Below are positions 1 through 10,300 of a stretch of 64,000 nt of DNA, piece by piece. The stretch is from Micromussa lordhowensis (lineage: Eukaryota > Cnidaria > Anthozoa > Scleractinia > Lobophylliidae). Under the pieces are notes generated by a model, which ran no database searches, had not been told where the DNA came from, and saw only the letters and a program-made list of their open reading frames with translations. The position numbers and the translations under genes are program-made. Each line of letters starts with the position of its first letter. Position 1 is the stretch's first letter. The stretch spans positions 62,501-126,500 of the forward strand of contig CAXHUQ010001439.1 in the NCBI GenBank assembly GCA_964020085.1, read 5' to 3'.

Positions 1-212
1 CAAACGTGCCTTAAGCACGTTAAAGAACTGTTTCGACTGGGAATATAAACGACCCAGAATAACAAAATGTTTCTCACAAAGCCTCCTGCAAATCTAAAGC
101 ACGTGAGAGGATACCACGTGACACCACGCAATGAAACAAACCGGAAATGACAATACAATGAAATTGAAATTGAAATGGTAGCCACAACATCTGTCGCTCG
201 ATCAGTGCCAAG

Positions 213-409
213 ATGGCGTCGAGATTCAAGAAAGTTACAAACGATGAAGTTAAAAGAAGCCGCAGAAAACTTAAATACGCGAAAGAGCACAACTTTTTGA
301 CAACTGGTGTGACGAAAATAGCCTTGAGAAAAACCTGGAGATGATTCCACCTGAGCAGTTGGATAAAGTGCTCGAGCGATGTTACGCCTCCGTGTGTAAA
401 CAAGCGTAA
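213..409 (+). pseudogene. Degenerate N-terminal fragment of a repeat-encoded ORF
   Basis: A start codon at 213 opens a reading frame beginning MASRFKKVTNDEVK. The frame then breaks, and a second frame continues with a segment reading NSLEKNLEMIPPEQLDKVLE before a stop at 407-409. This pairing resembles the N-terminus of a very abundant cnidarian repeat protein family, which I associate with DUF3504/tyrosine-recombinase (Crypton-like) elements. The family call is from memory of the pattern. Only about 65 codons remain, with internal stops, so it is a relic and not a gene. Confidence 0.4.
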
Positions 410-448
410 TTTGTCACCCACGATATTAAAAGGTAATCAAATGGTTTT

Positions 449-576
449 CTCGTGAAATTAAGAAATAATTTCACTTGCGTTTTGTCAAAATTCTGATAAT
501 TTCCCTCGCCTAAAGGCTCGGGAAATTATCAGAATTTTGACAAAACGCGCGTGAAATTATTCCCTAATTTCACTCG
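449..576. repeat. Foldback (palindromic) MITE-like element
   Basis: Two arms of about 55 bp are near-perfect reverse complements around a short loop at about 505-520. The left arm includes TTTTGTCAAAATTCTGATAA and the right arm is its mirror. There is no coding capacity. It lies between the repeat-ORF relic and the L2-like fragment. A long hairpin of this kind is typical of small non-autonomous DNA elements in cnidarian genomes; the family is unassigned. Confidence 0.7.
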
Positions 577-579
577 TCA

Positions 580-1011
580 TCATTTGATTACACATACATA
601 TTTACAAGTAAAAGTTATAATGCGAGCCGCAGTATTTAGTACTGACTGAAGTCTGTCTATTTGGTATTTTGGAAGTCCAATAAGTAAAGCATTACAATAG
701 TCCAGCTTTGATGACACGAATGCATGGACTAACATCTCAGTAGAATTTTCATCTAGATATTTTCTGATCTTGCTAATATTTCTAAGATGGTAATGAGATG
801 ATTTACATAATTTGTTTACATGTTCCCCAAAAGATAGAGTTTGATCAAACAAAACACCTAGATTACATACAGTATTACTATGCTCTATACACTCACTACC
901 AATCTGAACATTGCTGAGACAAGGTCTTGGATGGAATTTAGAGCTAAAAACAATAAGTTCCGTTTTATTATCATTCAACTTTAACTTGTTTGAAATCATC
1001 CACCTATCAAT
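580..1011 (-). pseudogene. L2/CR1-like non-LTR retrotransposon reverse transcriptase, C-terminal part
   Basis: The minus strand encodes about 140 residues typical of the thumb and post-catalytic region of LINE reverse transcriptases. Motifs include LNDNKTELIVF, then LGVLFDQTLSF, then FVSSKLDYCNALLIGLP and LQSVLNTAARII, in the order found in L2/CR1-clade elements. The catalytic domain and endonuclease are absent. The fragment ends exactly where the large duplicated segment begins (about 1012), so it sits at the duplication breakpoint and may have replaced or truncated the original flank. Confidence 0.85.
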
Positions 1012-1379
1012 AAGACATTACTGATTTTATAAGCCGGAAATAGAACGTACATTTCCTACGCACACTGAAGGAAAAGAAAGCACATTACGCCGTCGACTGT
1101 ATAGTTGAAGGGGTTGTTGAGCTTACGAACTCACGTAATCAGTTTTCATTTTGATTCAAACCCCGATAACTAGGAAGTCTGTCGTGTTCAGCGATGTGAC
1201 AAAGCTTAGAACCGGACTAGAAGTCTTTGACGCGGGATGCTTTGGTCGATGTACCAATACATCAACTTTCAATGGCTATCGGCCTTGAAATAAATCCAAA
1301 CAGAAATGCTAACATTCAGTTTTGCATAATAAACCGGCAATGTTCATGAATTAAAATTTGTGTTGATGAGTAACATTCT

Positions 1380-1870
1380 TACTAATCAAATCTGGAGAAG
1401 ATGGGAGCTTTTGAAGCACAGTTATGGCTATTTATGGCTATTTTCTTCCTTCGGTCAATTCGCTGGGCTTCGCGATGGGTCGACATGAAAATTATCCGTG
1501 AGATTTGCGAGCTTAAATTCCCTCTTAGCGGACGTTTACCGGCGATGAAGGAAACCATTGCTGGGCTTCGACATCGCATTGGGTCTCGCCATGAAACGAA
1601 ATATCTGCAAAGTTTGCGAGCTTAAATTCCTACTGGGTGGACGTCTGCCGGCGATGAAGGAAAACGTTGAAAAAATTCTAAATTAAAAGTAGCCTACGAG
1701 CAGGCACACATCTGACACTTTCTCGTCTCTCGGCTTCGCCGCTCCATTTCGCGCTCGCTTGTTCTCTAACGTGAGCCTGAAAAATAGCTTTGAGAATTGA
1801 ATTGCGAGCTTCAATTCTCACTCGGCCGGCGATGTATGAAAGTGATGGTTAGGGCAACTATTTAGCAGGC
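1380..1870. repeat. Diverged direct repeats upstream of gene A
   Basis: The phrase TTTGCGAGCTTAAATTCC followed by a GCCGGCGATG(A)AGGAAA-type segment recurs at about 1503-1560 and 1612-1665, and in weaker form at about 1805-1850. It looks like a decayed tandem or dispersed repeat with units of roughly 110-190 bp. Both duplication copies carry it (about 31170-31550 in copy B). Short open frames cross it on both strands but differ in length between copies, so I do not call a gene. Confidence 0.45.
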
Positions 1871-2378
1871 TCTTGGTGAAATCTTGAAGCCGTGATGAGA
1901 GCTTTTGAAGCAAATTTATGGCTTATGTTCCCTCGGTCCGGCGTCATCTCAACTTCGCCGTTGTTTACAAAGACCACGGGCTCCCGCGGGATACGGGAAG
2001 CTTTAAAAATGTCAATTTGTGACCACGAAAGAGGACCTCGACCGAACAACACGGTGGCCTGCATCGCAGACTGACAAGACAAAGCCCGTAGACATGTTCT
2101 TTGATTACTTTTTTCAGTTGATTTATTATCTGGTTCATCGTCGTTCCAGTTGCCACATTCTAGAAAAAAAAAACAAGTGTTTTTACTTCAATGGCACTGG
2201 CCATAATTTTTCCCTTGTATTCTATTTGGTTAACAGTCGTGCGACACAGAATCTCAAAAACGTTTCCATATGTTAAGTTTCGTCCTTTTTTAATTAAAAT
2301 TTACAGATTGCATAAACACCATTATAACAAAAGGTTGTAAACACCGCGCAGTTTGAGAAGTCCAGTCGTGATAAGTTA

Positions 2379-2598
2379 GGCTCCGTCCACACGTATCCGG
2401 AGATTATTTTTGAATCGGCAACTTTTTCTTTCCGTATTCAAAAATTTTCCCGTCCACACGTAGCGTATTCATGGAGAGCGGATTCAAAACTATCCGGATT
2501 CTCTGCCGAATTCGCCGGATGCGTGTGGACGGAAGACGTGTATCCGGAAAGAAAAAGTTGCGGATTCAAAAATATCCAGATACGTGTGGACGGGGTTT
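2379..2598. mobile_element. Palindromic MITE with CCGTCCACACG ends
   Basis: The left end reads GGCTCCGTCCACACGTATCC and the right end ATACGTGTGGACGGGGTTTT, which are inverted copies. A second internal pair (CCGTCCACACGTAGCG and GCGTGTGGACGG) lies within. It is about 220 bp and non-coding. Elements with this signature are widespread hAT-like non-autonomous repeats in marine animals (family assignment from memory). The same element is present in copy B, so it predates the duplication. Confidence 0.65.
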
Positions 2599-4309
2599 TT
2601 GTGATTTCTAAACAACTGAAATGGCTTGGGTACCCAAAAACGAAAACGTTATTGCATTCAAATCATCAAAACCAAGGAACAATCCAGCTGTCAAAACAAC
2701 TTCATCACAAAGAGACATCGACATTGCGATTGACATATATTTCATGGATCATAAACCACCCTAAGCAAATCTTTTGTGAGTGGTACGATTATTGATTATT
2801 ATAAATCACTACGTCCGAGGGTCCGCGTATCTAATAAAATTTGTGAGCTGACGGAAGTAAAGCAAACATAAGTAAATACGGCCAACTTTAAAAATAAACA
2901 AAGCATGATAGCTTCTTACACAATCTTTCGATAACTTCGAGATACTAAGAGGTAATAAAGGAATTTCTAATTAATTATAGCTATTTTGTTTTTATGCGTG
3001 AATGTGACTATTTATGTATAGTTTCGTTAGGTCGATTCATTGTTAAATGTATCGAACGCTGAATCTATCGAAAACACTAAACACGCTCTTTTGACACTGG
3101 TGGAGAATAAGTACGCATCCTGGAATATTACGAGAACTTTGCAATCTCGGTATCGATATAATTCAAGTCATCAATTTTATAATACATATCTTATCATGAA
3201 AGGACGTCTGAAATTATTCAAATTTCAGGTGTTTTGTCTATTGAGTATCAAATGATCTAACTATTGGAATAAATATAACATGGCGCTTTGGTGAAACTTT
3301 TCGAAAATTTGTTCAACCGAGGACGTCTTAAACTGTAAGATTTCGTTTTAAAAAATCCACATGCAGATAGCAACTGAAAGAAAGTTGAACCCAAACATTC
3401 GCGAACACGTCCTTAAGTTCGCGCTACAGAACAGAAGTAAAAATATCGGATAAGGAGGAAACCGGCTCGAAAACACGGAGACAAATATATCCAGATGTAA
3501 AAGGGAAAAGAAATTGAAGGTAAAACGTCGTTAACATTAATGTTTTCGTAGCGTAATTTGTCGGCTACTAAATACTCCAAAGTATGATGTCCTACGGTTA
3601 TTTTGGTTACGGATTGAAGGCTTGAAACTCAATGGAGAGGTGGGAAGGTAAGGTGTACCTTTGTAAGTGAAAGAGCTACGATCCGTAATGGAGAAGGGCG
3701 TAAGGGGATCCAAAACCCACCAAACCGCGTAGAAAAACATTAAAAACCGCAATAGCGCTTCGAAATTTACCAAAATACCCCAACCGTAGTTACAAGGGTA
3801 CTATATGCCGTCATAAATACTTCAGGTTCACGACCTTGTTTATTTAGGCAATGCTTTCCGAGATTGTTTTGGTGAAAATTCGTCAAGGTGCTAGTTTTCA
3901 AGCTCAAATGTCCCTTACACGAGCTCGGAACAGCAATTTTTTTTGGTTGCAATCGACAGAATCAGCACTACATTTTGAAAACTTAGAAAACCGCTTAGTC
4001 TTATAGAACCGCAATACCGCTAAAATATAATATACGGTTAAAATATAAATTTTCGAAATACACCGATCTACTGACCACTGAACACAAATAATAAAAAGAT
4101 GCGTTAATCTTTTAAGGAATTGAACACTTAGGTTTACTGTGTAATTTTGATTCAACTGATCTTAGATTTAAACATAATTATAAAATATGTCCACAACACC
4201 TCCACTCACACATCGATTACAGACAGATACCTCGAGGGCAAATAATTTAACAGCACGTGCCGTCTGAAAATTAGTCCTGTCGATACAGGTACAAATCAAG
4301 GCCACGTAT
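2599..4309. other. Upstream flank of gene A, no gene seen
   Basis: AT-rich sequence shared with copy B. The open frames here are short, differ between copies and match no family I recognise. A minus-strand frame of about 70 codons overlapping the start of exon 1 is kept in both copies, but it lies over the likely promoter and 5' UTR and is not convincing. Confidence 0.6.
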
Positions 4310-4359
4310 GATAAAAATAAATATACATCACGGAACATTTTTGTTTGAGTTGAAACAAG
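4310..4359 (+). promoter_or_regulatory. Possible TATA-like element and 5' UTR of gene A
   Basis: ATAAAAATAAATATACATCA lies about 35-50 bp before the start codon, and the same string precedes gene B. It could be a TATA-type core promoter with a very short 5' UTR, or ordinary AT-rich 5' UTR. No transcript evidence is available. Confidence 0.3.
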
Positions 4360-7300
4360 ATGTCTTACGACCGCCAACTCTCGCTGTGTTTGTTCTTCGC
4401 CTTCGTCCTATTCCTCAGAGCGCACATTAATGAAGGTATGCGACAAGAAACTACAGTAACTTTTCCGATTTTTATCAGTCTATTTTATACTAATTATGGT
4501 AAGATAGGGTTTATTTGGTCTTAGTAACGTATGCAAACACAGAAATCCTTTTAATGGAATTTATTTTGTTGATCTTTTCACAGCGCAGGCTTTAAAAGCT
4601 GGGAAAGAGAAAGTAGCCACCGTCGCCCCAGGACTGTTTGCTTGTAAAAAGATTTATTTCCAACATTCATTTTATGATGCGCAGCAAGTGAAAGTCCTTG
4701 CATCAATTGGCCACACTGTCAAAAGTTCGCTTCCCCGAAACAGCGCGACTCTTTGGGTCGAGTCTGTTACCACAGGCGGATTCAAGGTCTGTGTTCTGGA
4801 ATATGGAAAAGGTTCCAACGAGTCAGCCGAAGTTAATTGGATAGCCTTTCAGTCTACACCGTCTGGATCGCAATTTGGCAGTATCACGTTCAACTATTTG
4901 ACAACTGGAACCCAATGTAAAAGGATTGGTTTAATACAGGTTAGAACTAGATATTTTTTAATTCCTACTCCCTGTCGGTTTGTCCACTTGTCCCCTCATT
5001 CCCTAGTCCCCTTATCCCTTTGCCACATTAGCCCCTTCTCCCGTTCATCCCTTATCTCCTTGTCCTCATGCACCCGGTTCCTCATGCTCCAGTGTCCCCG
5101 TGTCCCCATGTTGTCGTTCTCCCACGTCCTCTTTTCCTCTTGTCCAATTGTCTCATTGTCCGCTTGACCCTCTGTCTTCCCGTGTCCTAGACCCTTGTCC
5201 CCTTATCAGGTCTTCCCTTTTGTCCCTTAGTCCCATTGTATCCTTCTCTCCTTGTCCTTTTAGTCCCTTGTCCCCTTGTCCCCAGGTCAGCTGGCCCCGT
5301 GGTCGTCTGGTCCCTTGTTCCCCTGCCCCCCCCCCCCTGTCCCCTAGTTCCCTTATAGGTTTTCCTTTTGTCCCCTTGTCCCCTTGTCGCCTTGTAAAAA
5401 TGTCCGTGGTTCCCTTGGTCCCTTGTTCCCGTGTTCCTGTGTTCCTATGTTCCCTTGTTCCCTTGTTCCCTTGTTCCCTTGTTCCCTTGTTCCCTTGTTC
5501 CCTTGTTCCCTTGTTCCCTTGTTCCCTTGTTCCCTTGTTCCCTTGTTCCCTTGTTCCCATGTCCTCTTGTCCCCAGGTAAGCTGATCCCCTGGTCCCTTT
5601 TCCTCCTGTCCCCTTGTTCTTTCGTCCCCTTGTCCCCTGTCGTGTGTCCACTTGTCCTCCTGTTCCCCTTGGTCTTGTCCCCCTATTCCCTGTCCCCCTC
5701 GCCCCGTTATTTCCTCTTGTCCCCTTGTCCCCTTGTCCCCTTGTTCCCTTGTCACCTTGTCCCCTTGTCCCGTGTTCCCCTGGTCTCTTGTTCCCATGTT
5801 CCCGTGTTCCCTTGTTTCCTTTTCCTTTTGTCTACTTGTCGTTTCGTCTTCTTGCCCCTTGACATGTATCCACTTCTCTCCCTGTTCCCTCTCCCCGTCG
5901 CCTTGTCCTCTTGTCCCCTTGTTCCCTTGGTCAATTGTCGCCTTGTCCGCTTGTCCCCTCGTTCCCTTGTCGCCTTGTCCCCTGGTTTTCCTGGTTCCCT
6001 TGTCCCCTTGTCCCCTTGCCCCATCTTCCCCTTATAGGTTTTGCCCTTGTCCCCTTTTGTCCTTGTCTCCTTGTCGCAATGTCCCAATATCCCCATGTCC
6101 ACTTTTTCTTTTGTTTCCTTGCCTCCTTGTCCCCTTATAGGTTTTCCCCTTGCTCCTTGTCCTTTTGTCCCCTTGTCTGCTTGTTCCCGCGTCCCGTTGT
6201 CTCCTGGTCCGTTGTTTTCTTGTTCCCTTATATATTGCCTTGTCCCCTTGTCCCCGGGTCAGCTGGTTCCCTTGTCTCCTTGCCCTTGGCCCACTGTCCC
6301 AATGTCCCCTTGTCCTCTTGTCCCCTTTTCCCTTTGTCTCCTTGTCCCCGGGTTCCGTGGTCTCCTGTTCCGTTGTTCCGTTGCTCCCTTATTGCCTCAT
6401 TTTTGGTTTGTCCCTATGTCCCCCATGTCCTTGTTTCCCTGTCCTTTTGTCCTCTTTTCCACTTGTCTTCTTGTCCCGTTGCCACTTTGTCCCCTTAAAC
6501 ACTTATTACCTGTTCCCCTTGTTACATTGTCCCCTGTCCTCGTGTGCCCTTTCCCCATCCCACGTGGTCTTGTTTCCCTTTCCCCTCGACCCCTTATCCA
6601 CTTTCGTTTTGATACTTGTCTTCTTTTGCTCTTGTTCTTTTTTCCTCTTGTTCCCTTGTCCTCTTGTCCACTTATGCTCTTATCTCCTCGTCGTCCCCTT
6701 GTTCCCAGGTCCCCTGGTTTCGTGTCCCCTTGTTCTCTTGTGCCTTTGTCCCCTAGGCCGTTTGTGTCGTTGTCCCCTTGTGCCAATGTCTCCTTGTTCC
6801 AATGTCCCCTTTTCCCTTTGTCCCTGTCCTCCTGTCCCCTTGCCCCCTGTTTCCCTTATAGGTATTCCCTTGTCTCTTTGTCTCCTTGTCCCCTTGTCCC
6901 ATTTTCCCCTTGTACCTCTCTCTCCTTTTCCCTTGTTCTCTTGTCCCCTTGTCCCTATGTCCCTATGTACCCTGTCCCCTTTGCCCTGTCGTCCCCTTAT
7001 CATCGGTTTTTCCCCTTGTCCCCCTTTCCCCTCTTGTTCCCTTGTTCCTTTGTCCCCTCTCCCCTTGTTACCTTTCCCCCTAGTCCCCTTGTTTCCTTGT
7101 CTCATTGTTCCCTGGTCTCGTGGTCTCCTGCTCTTTTGTTCCCTTATTACCTTGTCCCCCTGTCCCGATGCCCCTTCGTTCCCTTGTAGGTTTTCCTCTT
7201 GTCCTCTTGTCCCTTTGTCTCCTTGTCCCGTGGTCCCATGGTCCCTTGATCCCTTGTTCACTTATGCCTTTGTCCCCTTGTCCCTTTGTCCCATTGTGCC

Positions 7301-10300
7301 GTTGTCCCTTCGTCCCCGGGTCAACTGATCATCTTGTCCCCTTGTCCCAATGGCCCGTTGTCTCAATGTCCTTTTGTCCTTTTATCCCTTTGTCCCTTGT
7401 CTCCTTATCCCGTGGTCCCCTGGTCCCTTGTTTCTTTGTTCCCTTTTTCCCGTGTCCGCCCTAGTTCATTTACTCTTCTCCTTTTATTCTTCTCCCTTTA
7501 TCCTGTTGTCCCTTTGTCTCCTTATACCCTGGTCACGTGGTCCCCTTGTCCCTTGTTCCCTTATTCCCTTGTCCCCTTACCCTAGCCCCTTCTCCCTTTG
7601 CCCTCTTGTCCCCTTTATCTCCATGTCCCGTGGTCCCGAAGTCCCTTTTTCACACATTGACTTGTCCCCCTGTCCCATCGCCTTCTCGTACCCTCATAGG
7701 TTTTCCCCCTTCCCCTTTTCTCCTTGTACCCTAGTCTTCTTGTTCCTTTATCCCCTTGTCTCCTGATGCCCTGGTCCCTTGGTCCCCTGGTCCTCTGTTC
7801 CCTTATTTCCTTGTCCACTAGACTCCTTTTCTCCTTGTCTTCCTGTCCACCTGTCCCCTTGTTCCTTTGTCCACTTTTCTCTTGTTCCTTTGTCCCTTGT
7901 CTGTTGTCGCTTGCCACTTGTTCTCTTGTCATCTTTTCCTCTTGTCTCCTTGTGGCCCCTGGTTACCTCTTCTTCTAGTTAAACTGTCTGATTGTTCGTT
8001 TGTCCTCTGTCCTCCGTTTTCCTTGCTCCCTTGTCCACTTCATCCCTTGTCTGCTTGTCCCCTAGTCTCCATTTCCTCTTGTCCCCTTGTCTTATTAGCT
8101 CTTTGTCCCGTTACTCCAGTTATTCCCATTTTCACTTATCCAGTTGATTCCTTGTTTCCTCGTCCCTTCATACAGTTGTCCCCTGCTTTTCGTTTCCTCT
8201 TCTCCCCAGGTCCCTTGTCCCCATTAATTTAATTCAATATTATTAAGTCCTGAGGGAAATACCGTGTATTAATAAAACGTTACCTTAATTTACCTTGCCC
8301 TTGATCCTTACTCTATGTCCCTTGCTCCCCTTGTCACACTTCTTCACTTCTTCACTCGAATTTACATTTTTTATGTTTTGAACCTTTTCCACAGAACTCC
8401 TCGACTGCTCCAGCTATATTTGTAACCGTCAGTCATCAGATTTCGAAGGAAGCTCATGAGGCTGTTGTCCTATGGGTGGAAGATTTTCCCAAACACAGTT
8501 TCAAAATTTGCATCCGAGAAGCTAAGCTTTTTTCTGGACCACATAACAATATCAAAATAGTGAGTGGATTTTATCAATGATATTATTGTCCAGAAGAATG
8601 TCCACAAAAATCAAACAAAATCAAGTTTCTTCGGTAAGGATAGAAACCTCAAACTCGCTCGTCTTTTGCATGGATATAGCTTTCCATAACAAGAATGCAA
8701 ACAGGCTGTAGATTTTTCTTTTAAACAGTTTTGCCTTTACGAAAAATCACATTTTCGATTCAACCTTCAGACTCAATTTGGCAAGAAAATTGGATTAATT
8801 ATTTGGTGGTAAACAAAACCAGAGTGTTCTCCAACGCTGAATTAGTCAGTCGGTGGAAATAATTGACAGTTTCAACATTTGCCATAGTTTGGAATTCCAA
8901 AAGATTTTAGATTCTAACTAGTCTAAGATAGGTCTTTCAATATACGTAAAAGCAGAGCTCTCAAGTTGATTTGTTGGCAATGAGTGAGATCTTTGGCGGT
9001 GTAGCCGTTGTTTGTAAAGCCACAGGCGTCATCCCGCTCGGGGGTCTGGGGCATGCTCCCCCAGGAAATTCTGAGTAGAAATGTGAAACTTAAAAGAAAC
9101 TGTTTACATCCCAGAATGTTCTTTTAATTGGACCACTATCAACTCTTTCTTAACATTCTGACTTACATGTATCTAGAAGTCAAATTAACATGTTATAACG
9201 CTTGCTCTAGGATTAAATTTTATCATAAAAGATAGTTTATTATGAAGGAACTTTACTAAAGCAGCAAGGAATCTTAAATGCGTGAGCAATAACAGTTTCA
9301 GCGTAAAATTGAATTTGGTTTTGTTTACCACCAAATAATAAGATGAATCCAATGTTCTTGAAATTGTGCTTTCTTAGACAAGGGATAGTTCTGCAATACA
9401 CTGGTTGTGTTTTAACCTTTCTGCGCTGAATAGTTGCGACATGCGAATCGAATGAAAATGGTCGATTTTCAGCAGCCCAGTTAGAACTTGTTATCTGGAC
9501 GTAAAATCGATGTGTCGTTTTCCTCGGAAATACCATAATATTTAAAGAAAAGAACTTCGCAGCGCTTTTACTTTTACTAAGGCCTACATATATGCAACAT
9601 TAGGGCAAATTCCATTTTTTAAGCCTTACCGAACTTTTGTTTATTTTTGTGGACATTTTCTCTTAAGCGTTATCTAGTTCCAAATCGAACTCATGGCGAA
9701 GTTTTCTTTACCTTTTTTTGAGACCAATTTTTTAACTCTTTGACTGCCAAGGGCGCATATAGTCGCTCTCAGCCCTCGTGCTCTTTGTACCACTTGTGAC
9801 GTCATCAATTTAAATGTCACCAGATATTCTTGATAAGCAGATAGTAGAGCTAGGATAGATCTATCGGTTTTGGATATCAACAACATGCTGACGTAGCAAA
9901 TTTAAAAACATCGTTATCAGTTTTGGTGCAAAAATGGTGGTAAAATGGCCCATTATACCTATAATCGATCAGTACTTTTTAAGACAGCCAGAAAGAATAT
10001 GAAACGCAAAAGTTAGCGAGAGTAAAAGGGCCGAGAAAAAGGAAAGAAAAGGGCCATGAACAAAATTCGGGCAATCGCGAAAAAAGTCCATATTTGGGCT
10101 TCTGCGCATGACCCAGATTAAAATATTTTACATATCTGTACCTAATCTTGGGGAAATCTATCGTTTTGGTGAAAAAGTAGCTTTTTGTTAGCAAAACTAA
10201 GACCCATCCAGCGTCATGGCGGCCAAAAAACTGATGCATTTTTGGGTGAAAATTTTGCAGACATGTTACTTGAGCAGAACGCACTTATAGAGCTAAAAAC

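Noticed and set aside
4168..4377. Minus-strand frame of about 70 codons conserved in both copies at the 5' end of gene A/B
   Set aside because: Overlaps the promoter/5' UTR and exon 1 in antisense, carries no recognisable motif, and its end differs between copies.
5100..8232. Long plus- and minus-strand open frames rich in P/L/S/C or G/T/R/E/Q
   Set aside because: They are translations of the octamer polypyrimidine array; a stop-free 8-bp unit stays open in every frame. They lie inside an intron flanked by good splice sites.
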